A stretch of DNA of 40,545 nt from Haloferula sp. (GTDB taxonomy: Bacteria > Verrucomicrobiota > Verrucomicrobiia > Verrucomicrobiales > Akkermansiaceae), in contig SLAV01000098.1 of the NCBI GenBank assembly GCA_007126655.1, positions 1 to 40,545 of the forward strand. Direction: 5' to 3'. Position numbers and translations under genes: made by a program. Shown piece by piece: positions 34,120-40,545 of this stretch. Every line of letters starts with the position of its first letter. Position 1 is the stretch's first letter. Under the pieces are notes generated by a model, which worked only from the letters and a program-made list of their open reading frames with translations, was not told where the DNA came from and searched no databases.

Positions 34120-34204
34120 CGCCCGTCCCGACGGGTCGTTGAACTTTAGCCCGTAACAAGCACTAACATCACACGGTCCATCAATCACCAATCCATTTCG
34201 TATC

Positions 34205-34468
34205 ATGGCCAACCACAAATCCTCAATCAAACGGGCGCGCCAGACAATCATCCGCACCGAGCGCAACCGCGCCGAAAAACAACGCATCCGGACGATTCGC
34301 AAGAAAACCCTCGCCGCCATAGCCGCAGGCGACAAGGACGAGGCAGCCTCTGCCGCCTCCAAACTGGCATCCGCCGTGGACAAAGCCGCGAAAAAGAATC
34401 TCTATCACCCGAACAAGGCCGCGAATATCAAGCGCAAGACCTCCAAGGCCCTCGCCGCGCTCGCCTGA
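34205..34468 (+). CDS. rpsT: 30S ribosomal protein S20
   Basis: The 87-residue basic protein (MANHKSSIKRARQTIIRTER ... NLYHPNKAANIKRKTSKALA) is full-length S20, which binds 16S rRNA in the small subunit. It stands as its own unit between a clear promoter at 34092 and a strong terminator at 34510. Ribosomal protein genes of this class may be autoregulated; the small leader hairpin is the only candidate element seen. Confidence 0.98.
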   Translation: MANHKSSIKRARQTIIRTERNRAEKQRIRTIRKKTLAAIAAGDKDEAASAASKLASAVDKAAKKNLYHPNKAANIKRKTSKALAALA

Positions 34469-34509
34469 TCCGGGTTTCCCGCATTTTCCCGTCATTTCAT
34501 CCCCGAGAG

Positions 34510-34541
34510 AAAGCGGACCGGTCACCCGGCTCCGCTTTTTT
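34510..34541 (+). terminator. Rho-independent terminator after rpsT
   Basis: AAAGCGGA pairs with TCCGCTTT around an inner CCGG/CCGG stem, and the T run continues to 34541. It begins 42 bases after the rpsT stop. Confidence 0.85.
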
Positions 34542-34552
34542 CACGCAACACC

Positions 34553-34783
34553 ATGACACCCACACCACCCACAGCCCGCGCAGAGGCGGCCGCGCGGATC
34601 GCGGAAAATCCGGATGGCTACAAGGTCTGTGAGGGATGCGATTCGATCATCGGTATCGGCGCGACCATCTGCCCGAACTGCCATAGCTTCCGCTTCGATC
34701 ACAGTCGCGAACGCGTCGTCATGCAGGCGCGCATCCTAGGTGCCCGAGAACAAACGTCCGTGACCTCCGACGACCTCCACTGA
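34553..34783 (+). CDS. Small zinc-ribbon protein
   Basis: The 76-residue protein carries two CxxC knuckles, C26-x2-C29 (CEGC) and C40-x2-C43 (CPNC), in a zinc-ribbon arrangement, followed by SFRFDHSRERVVMQARILG. Such small proteins are frequent in Verrucomicrobiota and are usually unnamed. It begins just 11 bases after the rpsT terminator and ends 13 bases before the DUF1802 gene, with which it is probably co-transcribed. Nucleic-acid or protein binding is likely; the partner is unknown. Confidence 0.75.
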   Translation: MTPTPPTARAEAAARIAENPDGYKVCEGCDSIIGIGATICPNCHSFRFDHSRERVVMQARILGAREQTSVTSDDLH

Positions 34784-34796
34784 GCCCGATCACCAC

Positions 34797-35360
34797 ATGG
34801 AAAGCCCGCTCTCCACTGGATTCAAGGAATGGCAGGTCGTCTGCGACGCGCTCGCATCAGGCCGACAGAAAATTCTTCTCCGCAAGGGCGGCATCCACGA
34901 GGGACGGACAGGCTTTTCCTTCGCCCACAACGCGTTCTTCCTCTTCCCGACCCGTTTCCATGCCAATGCCTCGCAGGTGAGGGAGGGCCATGTCGAGACC
35001 GCACCGGAATGGCGCGAAGGCGACCCGGTGTCGATCACTCATTTCGTGCGTGTGCCGCGCGCCGTCACCCTCTTTGAGTGGGACGCCGTCGCCGCGCTCG
35101 AACCTCTCCACATCTATGCCGAAGCCACCGTGCGGGACCGCTTTTTCTGGCAGGGCCGCAACATGCCGTCGGGCAGCATCCACGTCGCGCTCGCGGAGAC
35201 CCGCCGGCTCGCCAGCCCCTGGCGGATACGCTATGTCCCCGCATTCGGCGGCTGCCGAAGCTGGATCACCCTGCCGAAGCCGCCCGCCGGACTGCTCGAT
35301 GGCGCCCAACCGGTCTGCGACCCCGGCGAACTTGCGGCCCTCGCTGCCCGGCTCTTTTGA
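34797..35360 (+). CDS. DUF1802 family protein
   Basis: The 187-residue protein begins STGFKEWQVVCDALASGRQK and continues ILLRKGGIHE ... FSFAHNAFFLFPTRFH, typical of DUF1802, a family of unknown function. The middle has WREGDPVSITHFVRV, and the C-terminal half holds FGGCRSWITLP. No membrane helices or signal peptide are seen. The gene follows the zinc-ribbon gene closely. Nothing in the context indicates an enzyme activity. Confidence 0.75.
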   Translation: MESPLSTGFKEWQVVCDALASGRQKILLRKGGIHEGRTGFSFAHNAFFLFPTRFHANASQVREGHVETAPEWREGDPVSITHFVRVPRAVTLFEWDAVAALEPLHIYAEATVRDRFFWQGRNMPSGSIHVALAETRRLASPWRIRYVPAFGGCRSWITLPKPPAGLLDGAQPVCDPGELAALAARLF

Positions 35361-35435
35361 CGAAAAGCGGAAAAAAGGCGTGCTTTACCGGGGCTTTCGG
35401 GGTTCAATATCCAAAACCTTGATACTCTGAATGCC

Positions 35436-36341
35436 ATGCAGGCCACGTTGCTCCCTCCCCGACAGCCACACTTGTGCGCACCCCTCACCTCGAACCGTGA
35501 TCTCGGCTCGTGCTTGGTTGCGAACATACCCCTGCGTGAACTGCTCGCCACGGAGCTGAACCGTGCCGGTTTCCAGCTCGTCGAGCCAAACGAAGCCACC
35601 GAGCGAACCCTGCGCATCCCCATCGACAACTGGATCGAACTCGGAGCCCTGCTCCTGCTCGGGCGCAACCCCGCCTCAGCATGCCTCTGCAGCGAAGAGG
35701 GCGACGTCTTCGCGTGGAAGGGTTCCACCGATCCCGCGGAGTGCGAGCAACGCATCGTCACCAGCGCACGCTGTTTTGAAATCAAATACCCGTGGGATCT
35801 CCTCCGCATGAACGAGGAAGTGCTCTCCATGGTCGACGAAACCTCCCTGCTCGGCGAGATCAGCCCCCTCGCAACCATCCACGGCAGCGTCCGCGTGGCC
35901 AGTGGCAGCCGCATCCTGCCCGGCACCGTTATCGAGGGCCCCGTCGTCATCGGACCGAACAGCCAGATCGGGCCCAACGCCTACCTCCGCGGCCACACCT
36001 CCATCGGTGCGAACTGCTTCGTCGGCAACGGCGCGGAAATCAAGAACTCCATCATCTACAACAACACTTACATTTCACGCCAATGCTATGTCGGCGACTC
36101 CATCGTCGCCACCCACGTCACTTTCGGCGCCGGCACCGCCACCGAAAACCACCGGCACGACGGGCGCCACCACGTTTCAATGATCCGGGGCAATGCCGTC
36201 AACACGCGGCGCATCAAGCTCGGTGCCATCGTCGGCGATGGCGTTTGTACCGGCGTGAACACCTCCATCGAGGCCGGCGTCAAAATCGGCATCGCCCGCA
36301 CCACCACTCCGGGCAGTTACGTCAAACAGGATCTTCTGTGA
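35436..36341 (+). CDS. Left-handed beta-helix protein with a shortened N-terminal domain (GlmU-like)
   Basis: The 301-residue protein has a C-terminal left-handed beta-helix of hexapeptide repeats (about 140-290): ISPLATIHGSVRVASGSRIL, VIEGPVVIGPNSQIGPNAYL, HTSIGANCFVGNGAEIKNS and KLGAIVGDGVCTGVNTSIEA. This resembles the acetyltransferase half of GlmU and related sugar nucleotidyltransferases. The N-terminal part (LVANIPLRELLATELNRAGF) recalls the start of a nucleotidyltransferase fold but lacks the GxGTRxxP loop. It may be an acyltransferase or a structural protein. The phoB-like gene follows 58 bases later. Confidence 0.75.
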   Translation: MQATLLPPRQPHLCAPLTSNRDLGSCLVANIPLRELLATELNRAGFQLVEPNEATERTLRIPIDNWIELGALLLLGRNPASACLCSEEGDVFAWKGSTDPAECEQRIVTSARCFEIKYPWDLLRMNEEVLSMVDETSLLGEISPLATIHGSVRVASGSRILPGTVIEGPVVIGPNSQIGPNAYLRGHTSIGANCFVGNGAEIKNSIIYNNTYISRQCYVGDSIVATHVTFGAGTATENHRHDGRHHVSMIRGNAVNTRRIKLGAIVGDGVCTGVNTSIEAGVKIGIARTTTPGSYVKQDLL

Positions 36342-36399
36342 CCAAATCGTCACTTCCGACGGATTCCACCCGACAAGCGCCCATTGTAAACGAATCTCA

Positions 36400-37086
36400 A
36401 TGCAGAAGATTCTGATCGTCGAGGACGAACACGACATCGCCGAACTCATCGCCTTCAACCTCAGGCGCGCCGGATACGAAGTCATCATGGCGCACGACGG
36501 CATCGAGGGTACCGTCATGGCCATGCGTGAGCGTCCCGCACTGATCGTGCTCGACCTCATGCTCCCCGGGCGTGACGGCTACGGCGTTTATCGTGAGCTG
36601 CGCCGGGACGCGCGCACCGCCTCCACCCCCGTCATCATGCTCACCGCGCGCGCACAGACGGAGGACCGCATCCAGGGCCTCGAAACCGGAGCGGATGATT
36701 ACCTGACCAAGCCATTCAGCCCCAAAGAGCTGATGCTCCGCATCCGGGCCATCCTCAAGCGCGGCGACGCGCCGCCCGGCGCCAGCGAGTTCACCCACGG
36801 GCCGTTCCGTTTCGACAAGAACGCGCTCAAATTCTACGTCGGGACCGATTCAGTGGATCTGACCCCCACCGAGTTCAAACTGCTCCTCTACCTCTGCGAA
36901 CGAGCCGGCAGACCCCAGGAGCGCAACCATCTGCTGCGCACCATCTGGGGATACAGCGACGAGGCCCATTCGCGCACCCTCGACACCCACATGAAGCGCC
37001 TGCGCCAGAAACTCGGCGCGCATCATGGTTCCTGGATTGAAACGGTGCGCGGCGTCGGCTATCGCGTGGCCACCCAAGCCCCATGA
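36400..37086 (+). CDS. phoB: PhoB-type response regulator
   Basis: The 228-residue regulator has a receiver domain with phospho-acceptor D52 (LIVLDLMLPGRDG), T82 and K104 (DDYLTKPF), and a winged-helix OmpR/PhoB DNA-binding domain (LTPTEFKLLLYLCERAGRPQ ... VRGVGYRV). It overlaps the kinase gene as ATGA, so the pair is coupled. PhoB-type is judged by overall sequence and pairing with a PhoR-like kinase. A phosphate role is not proved because no pst genes lie in the window. Confidence 0.9.
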   Translation: MQKILIVEDEHDIAELIAFNLRRAGYEVIMAHDGIEGTVMAMRERPALIVLDLMLPGRDGYGVYRELRRDARTASTPVIMLTARAQTEDRIQGLETGADDYLTKPFSPKELMLRIRAILKRGDAPPGASEFTHGPFRFDKNALKFYVGTDSVDLTPTEFKLLLYLCERAGRPQERNHLLRTIWGYSDEAHSRTLDTHMKRLRQKLGAHHGSWIETVRGVGYRVATQAP

Positions 37087-38306
37087 CCACCCATGCCGCC
37101 GTTCTTCTCCTTGCAGTGGCCCTGCTGGCCGTGGCGGTTCTCACGTGGCGGTTGCGCCGCGCCCGTATCGAACATATCGAGGAAATCCGCGCATGGCGAA
37201 CCCTGCTCGCCGAGGAGCTCGCCAGCGCGCGTGACGAGCGGCACCGCCTCCTCGACGCCCTCGGCGATGCCTTCCTCATCGTGGACGGGTCACACCACAT
37301 CCGGTTTGCCAACCGGGCCGCGCGGGAGCTCTTCGGCAAGCGCGAGATTTTGGGGCGCACTGTCCGCGAAACCCTGCTTGACCCGCGCCTCGTCGAGGTC
37401 CTGCTACGTTGCATCGAAACCGGCGAAGCCGAGCGCGCGCGCGTCGTCTTTGCCCGGCAGACCTCCCCGCGCGGTGACAACGAAACCCGCGGTCTCAACG
37501 CATGGACCATCGATGCCGCCCCACTCTCCACCACCCCTGACACCAACCCCGACACCCGCGTGGTGATCCGCGACGTGACCACCGAACACCAGCTCGAACA
37601 AATCAGGAAGGACTTCGTCGCGAACGCCTCGCACGAACTGCGCACCCCCCTCGCCATCATCAGCGGCTACCTCGAGAACCTCCTCGACGACGGGCTTGTC
37701 GAGGAACCCGACACCGCGCGCCATTTTCTCGGCGTGATGCGCAAACACACCGATCGCATCTCGCGAATCGTCGAGGACATGCTCGTCATCTCCCGCCTCG
37801 AATCCGGCGAGGCCGGCAGCCTGAACATCGAGCCCTTCAAGCTCCGCTCGTGCGTCCAGGATGTCCTCGAGCGCCTCGAGTCGGTGATCCGCAGCCAAAA
37901 TGCCACAGTCCGCGTCAACCTGCACGATCCCGAATTCGTTATCCACGGCGACCGGTTCTACTGGACCCAGGTCCTGTTCAACCTCGTCGAAAACGCGCTC
38001 AAGCAAAACCCCCACCCGGGGCTGGATGTCGAGGTCGGTTGCGCCACCAGTGACGATGGCGTGCTTCGCGTCTGGGTGTCCGACGACGGTGTCGGCATTC
38101 CCAGCGCTGACCTGCCTCACATCTTCCGCCGCTTCTATCGCTGTGCGAAACACCACTCGCAGCAGGAAATCAAGGGCACCGGCCTTGGCTTATCCATCGT
38201 CAAGCGCGCCATCGAGGCCCACGGCGGTGAAATCACCGTCACGTCCGTCCCCGGCAACGAAACCAAATTCACCATCATTCTTCCCGGCCCTGCCGAGGCT
38301 TCGTGA
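37083..38306 (+). CDS. phoR: PhoR-type sensor histidine kinase
   Basis: The 407-residue kinase has one N-terminal membrane helix (about 5-22), a PAS-like domain (about 52-165; LLDALGDAFLIVDGSHHIRF), the phosphorylated His in ANASHELRTPLAIISGYLEN (H184) and a HATPase domain (LVENALKQNP, VSDDGVGIP, GTGLGLSIVKRAI). There is no periplasmic sensor loop, so the signal is probably cytoplasmic or comes through a partner. It is coupled to the upstream regulator. Confidence 0.9.
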   Translation: MTTHAAVLLLAVALLAVAVLTWRLRRARIEHIEEIRAWRTLLAEELASARDERHRLLDALGDAFLIVDGSHHIRFANRAARELFGKREILGRTVRETLLDPRLVEVLLRCIETGEAERARVVFARQTSPRGDNETRGLNAWTIDAAPLSTTPDTNPDTRVVIRDVTTEHQLEQIRKDFVANASHELRTPLAIISGYLENLLDDGLVEEPDTARHFLGVMRKHTDRISRIVEDMLVISRLESGEAGSLNIEPFKLRSCVQDVLERLESVIRSQNATVRVNLHDPEFVIHGDRFYWTQVLFNLVENALKQNPHPGLDVEVGCATSDDGVLRVWVSDDGVGIPSADLPHIFRRFYRCAKHHSQQEIKGTGLGLSIVKRAIEAHGGEITVTSVPGNETKFTIILPGPAEAS

Positions 38307-38330
38307 GGGTCCGCCAGTTCTCCGGCTTCG

Positions 38331-38759
38331 TCACGGAATGTCGAAATCCGGCGGGGCCAGCTCGAAGCCATCGAATTGGAATGCGGGCGAAACGGTGCAA
38401 CTGACCAGCGTGTAATCGCCCGTGCTGCGCGCGGCCTGCCAATGGTTGGCGGGCACGACGAGCTGCGGCGACTGCCCGGCAAGCACGTCCCCGCCCAGCA
38501 GATCGCGGCTCGCCGGGCCGGCGTCGGTGGCGCTGATGGCGAGTTCCAGCGGCGCGCCGGCGTGCCAGAGCCAGATTTCATCGGCATCGACGCGGTGCCA
38601 GTGGCTGCGCTCGCCGCCTCGGAGCAGGAACAGGATGGCGGTGCCCGCCGGCCTGCCGCCGTCGGGCGCGGCGGCCTCCCACGTCTGGCGGTAATGCCCG
38701 CCTTCCGGGTGGGGCGTCAGGTTGAGGCGGGCGATCAATTGTTCGGCTTCGCGAGACAT
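38331..38759 (-). CDS. Cupin-fold DUF985 protein
   Basis: The 142-residue protein matches the DUF985/cupin_5 family: LNLTPHPEGGHYRQTW, then AILFLLRGGERSHWHRVDAD and EIWLWHAGAPLEL. The end, TGDYTLVSCTVSPAFQFDGF, follows the family pattern. It is a single-domain beta-barrel without a known reaction; sugar isomerase-like folds are related. The Met at 38759 starts the similarity. It lies opposite in direction to its neighbours and diverges from the gene at 38840. Confidence 0.9.
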   Translation of the reverse strand: MSREAEQLIARLNLTPHPEGGHYRQTWEAAAPDGGRPAGTAILFLLRGGERSHWHRVDADEIWLWHAGAPLELAISATDAGPASRDLLGGDVLAGQSPQLVVPANHWQAARSTGDYTLVSCTVSPAFQFDGFELAPPDFDIP

Positions 38760-38839
38760 GCCCTCACCTTGGCCATCCCCGGCCCGCGTGCCAAGGCCGG
38801 GAATATGCGATGGACAGCGGCCCGGGGAAACGCGGATAA

Positions 38840-39181
38840 ATGGCGCGCATGACCGATCCATCCGAACCCGGTATCCGCGACCACGGCCCGCAGCCGTTCG
38901 ACGCGGTGCTGCGAAACCGGGGGTTGACGAACGCCGGATTCGTGGCGGCGGCCGGCGAGCAGATCACCCACAAGCATGTGCGGCGCGCGCGCGAGGGCCG
39001 CCAGTTGACGACGCGCATGATGCTGAAGCTCACCCGCATCCTCAACGAGGTGGTCGCCGCCGGGATGACGGACGAGGAGCGCAGGGACTTCACCCCCTAC
39101 CTGCATCGCGACCTGTTCACCTACGCCAAGGGCCGCGACGCGGCGCGCCCGGATCCCAACGCCGCGCGCCCGGCACCGTGA
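38840..39181 (+). CDS. Small protein with a helix-turn-helix-like N-terminal region
   Basis: The 113-residue basic protein has FDAVLRNRGLTNAGFVAAAG, then ITHKHVRRAREGRQLTTRMM and LKLTRILNEVV, a pattern like a Cro/XRE-type helix-turn-helix domain, then a short C-terminal tail. I do not recognise the family. An ATG at 38849 is an alternative start. Its stop overlaps the next start as GTGA, so it is coupled to the FAD oxidoreductase. A regulatory or structural role is possible. Confidence 0.65.
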   Translation: MARMTDPSEPGIRDHGPQPFDAVLRNRGLTNAGFVAAAGEQITHKHVRRAREGRQLTTRMMLKLTRILNEVVAAGMTDEERRDFTPYLHRDLFTYAKGRDAARPDPNAARPAP

Positions 39182-40182
39182 AATCCGGCGACCAGCCGTG
39201 GCGTGTGGTCGGCCAAGGGCTGGCTGGCACCAGCCTGGCCTGGCGGTTCCTCGAACGCGGCGCGGAGTTCACCATCGCAAGCGACGGGCGCCCCGGCAGT
39301 TCGCGCGTCGCCGCCGGGCTGGTGAACCCGGTCACCGGCAGGAACTTCGGCCCGAGCTGGCGGATCGGCGACTTTCTGCCCGAGGCGGCCGGCTTTTACG
39401 AAAAAACCGGATCCTTTCTCGGCATCCGCTGCTGGCATCCGCTGCCGGTGCTGCGCCTGGCGCGCGACGCGGAGGAATGGCGGCGCATCGATGCCCGCAT
39501 GGCGAATCCGGAGGCCGCCCCGTGGATCGCAGGCGTCGCGCCGCCGCCGCCCGGCTGGCACGCCGCAGTGGAATTGCGCGGCGGCGGCCGGCTCGACGCG
39601 CGCGCCTTCCTCGACGCGTCGGCGGCGCATTTTGAGAAACTCGGCATCCTGCGACAACGGGAGGAGGATCCTCCTGACGGGCCGGACGCCCGCACCATCC
39701 TCTGCCAGGGCGCGGCGGGCTTGCTCGACGGGCGGCTCGGCCCGCACCGCTGCGCCAAGGGCGAGATCCTCACGGTGCACGCACCGGGGTGGTCGGAGTC
39801 GCACATCCGCGTCGGCGCGGGCGGCTGGCTGGTGCCGGTGGGAGGCGGGCGCTTCAAGGCCGGCTCGACCTACGAGTGGGACACGCTCGATTCAGAGCCG
39901 ACGGTGGCCGGACTCGATCGGCTGCGCGAAACGGCCCGCAGGCTGGGTGGCGACGACGCGTTCGCCGTGGTCGCGCACGAGGCAGGCGTGAGGCCGATTT
40001 TGCGGCGCAGCCAGCCCGTCATCGGCCGCCACCCGGACGGCGGTTTTGTCTTCAACGGCCTCGGATCGAAGGGATCGCTCTACGCCCCCGGCTGCGCCCG
40101 CCGCCTTGCCGACGCCTGCCTTGAGGGCGCGGCGATCGGGGCCGATCTTGATTTTGAATCCTTCCGTCATGGCCGAGCCTGA
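39178..40182 (+). CDS. FAD-dependent oxidoreductase of the DAO type
   Basis: The 334-residue protein begins with a dinucleotide-binding motif, VVGQGLAGTSLAWRFLERGA, followed by SSRVAAGLVNPVTGRNF. It ends with VRPILRRSQPVIGRHPDGGF and NGLGSKGSLYAPGCAR, a pattern of glycine/D-amino acid oxidase-like flavoproteins such as the MnmC C-terminal half or ThiO. The substrate cannot be assigned. The start is a GTG overlapping the previous stop (GTGA), and the next gene starts inside its 3' end. Confidence 0.85.
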   Translation: MKSGDQPWRVVGQGLAGTSLAWRFLERGAEFTIASDGRPGSSRVAAGLVNPVTGRNFGPSWRIGDFLPEAAGFYEKTGSFLGIRCWHPLPVLRLARDAEEWRRIDARMANPEAAPWIAGVAPPPPGWHAAVELRGGGRLDARAFLDASAAHFEKLGILRQREEDPPDGPDARTILCQGAAGLLDGRLGPHRCAKGEILTVHAPGWSESHIRVGAGGWLVPVGGGRFKAGSTYEWDTLDSEPTVAGLDRLRETARRLGGDDAFAVVAHEAGVRPILRRSQPVIGRHPDGGFVFNGLGSKGSLYAPGCARRLADACLEGAAIGADLDFESFRHGRA

Positions 40183-40545
40183 CCCGCATTTCCCGCCCCG
40201 CCCGACGGCCCTCGCCCACGCGCTGACCGCGCGCGCGCTGGCGCCCGGCGATCTCGCGGTGGACGCCACCTGCGGCAACGGCCACGACACGCTGCACCTC
40301 GCGCGCCACGTCGGCGCGGGCGGCACCGTGGTGGCCATCGACATCCAGGCCGCCGCGCTGGACGAAACCCGCCGCCGCCTCGAATCCGAGGGCATGGACG
40401 ACGGGCGCGTGCGACTGGTCCGGGACTGCCACAGCGCGATGGGCGGGCATGTGTCAGCCGGTGCCGCCGCGGTGGTCGTGTTCAACCTGGGCTACCTGCC
40501 GGGGGGCGATCACGCGGTGACGACGCGCGCGGAAACGACGCCCGC
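40169..40545 (+). CDS. Putative rRNA methylase, class I SAM-dependent, cut by the window end
   Basis: The frame starts MAEPDPHFPPRPTALAHALT inside the end of the FAD gene (overlap 14 bases) and runs off the window. The SAM-binding VDATCGNGHDTLHLA and the diagnostic VVFNLGYLPGGDHAVTTRAE match the YtqB/rRNA methylase family. About 125 residues are visible of the usual 180-200. Overlap suggests coupling to the upstream pair. Confidence 0.88.
   Translation, partial: MAEPDPHFPPRPTALAHALTARALAPGDLAVDATCGNGHDTLHLARHVGAGGTVVAIDIQAAALDETRRRLESEGMDDGRVRLVRDCHSAMGGHVSAGAAAVVVFNLGYLPGGDHAVTTRAETTP

Overview
This is a high-GC bacterial chromosome segment that most resembles the Verrucomicrobiota, with Planctomycetota as the second choice. 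This rests on family content only: a DUF1800/DUF1501 secreted pair, a Planctomycete-type cytochrome domain joined to DUF2231 and leucine-rich-like repeats, several secreted glycoside hydrolases, and a type 2 orotidine decarboxylase. No rRNA, tRNA or CRISPR array was seen.

Layout. Bases 1-10938 (+) carry the 3' part of a pyruvate:ferredoxin oxidoreductase, a dihydroorotate-dehydrogenase-like protein, a FabG-like reductase, a SixA-like phosphatase, an unusual FHA/membrane/cytochrome fusion, NAD synthetase, N-acetylglucosamine-6-phosphate deacetylase and a 45-residue membrane peptide. A decayed cytidylate-kinase-like gene (-) follows, then a UvrD/Rep-type helicase. Bases 13729-18661 hold the DUF1800 and DUF1501 genes. 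Bases 18663-19427 hold a palindromic repeat and an IS110-family relic. Bases 19425-25917 form a glycan-degradation locus: a GH95 enzyme (-) diverging from a GH27 enzyme and a GH120-type beta-xylosidase (+).

Bases 26126-30204 contain pyrF (-), an exbB/exbD pair (+) and a tightly overlapping pyrR - membrane protein - pyrB cluster (-). Bases 30368-38306 (+) are mostly housekeeping: a YlbF-family protein with a Cys-rich tail, an M42 aminopeptidase, ruvC, lipB, an outer-membrane-protein fragment, a lipoprotein, rpsT with a clear promoter and terminator, a zinc-ribbon protein, a DUF1802 protein, a left-handed beta-helix protein, and a PhoB/PhoR-type pair. The window ends with a cupin gene (-) and an overlapping run of a small DNA-binding-like protein, an FAD oxidoreductase and a truncated rRNA-methylase-like gene.

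Working together: pyrR, pyrB and pyrF belong to UMP synthesis. The three hydrolases would release fucose (or L-galactose), galactose and xylose from a substituted plant or algal hemicellulose. DUF1800 and DUF1501 are probably co-exported partners of unknown function. Decayed genes (cytidylate kinase, IS110, outer-membrane protein) and mixed codon style suggest past rearrangement. I found no clearly new defence or mobile system. The most unusual items are the FHA-cytochrome fusion, the pyrR-membrane protein-pyrB arrangement with a structured leader, and the GH120 locus beside an IS relic.
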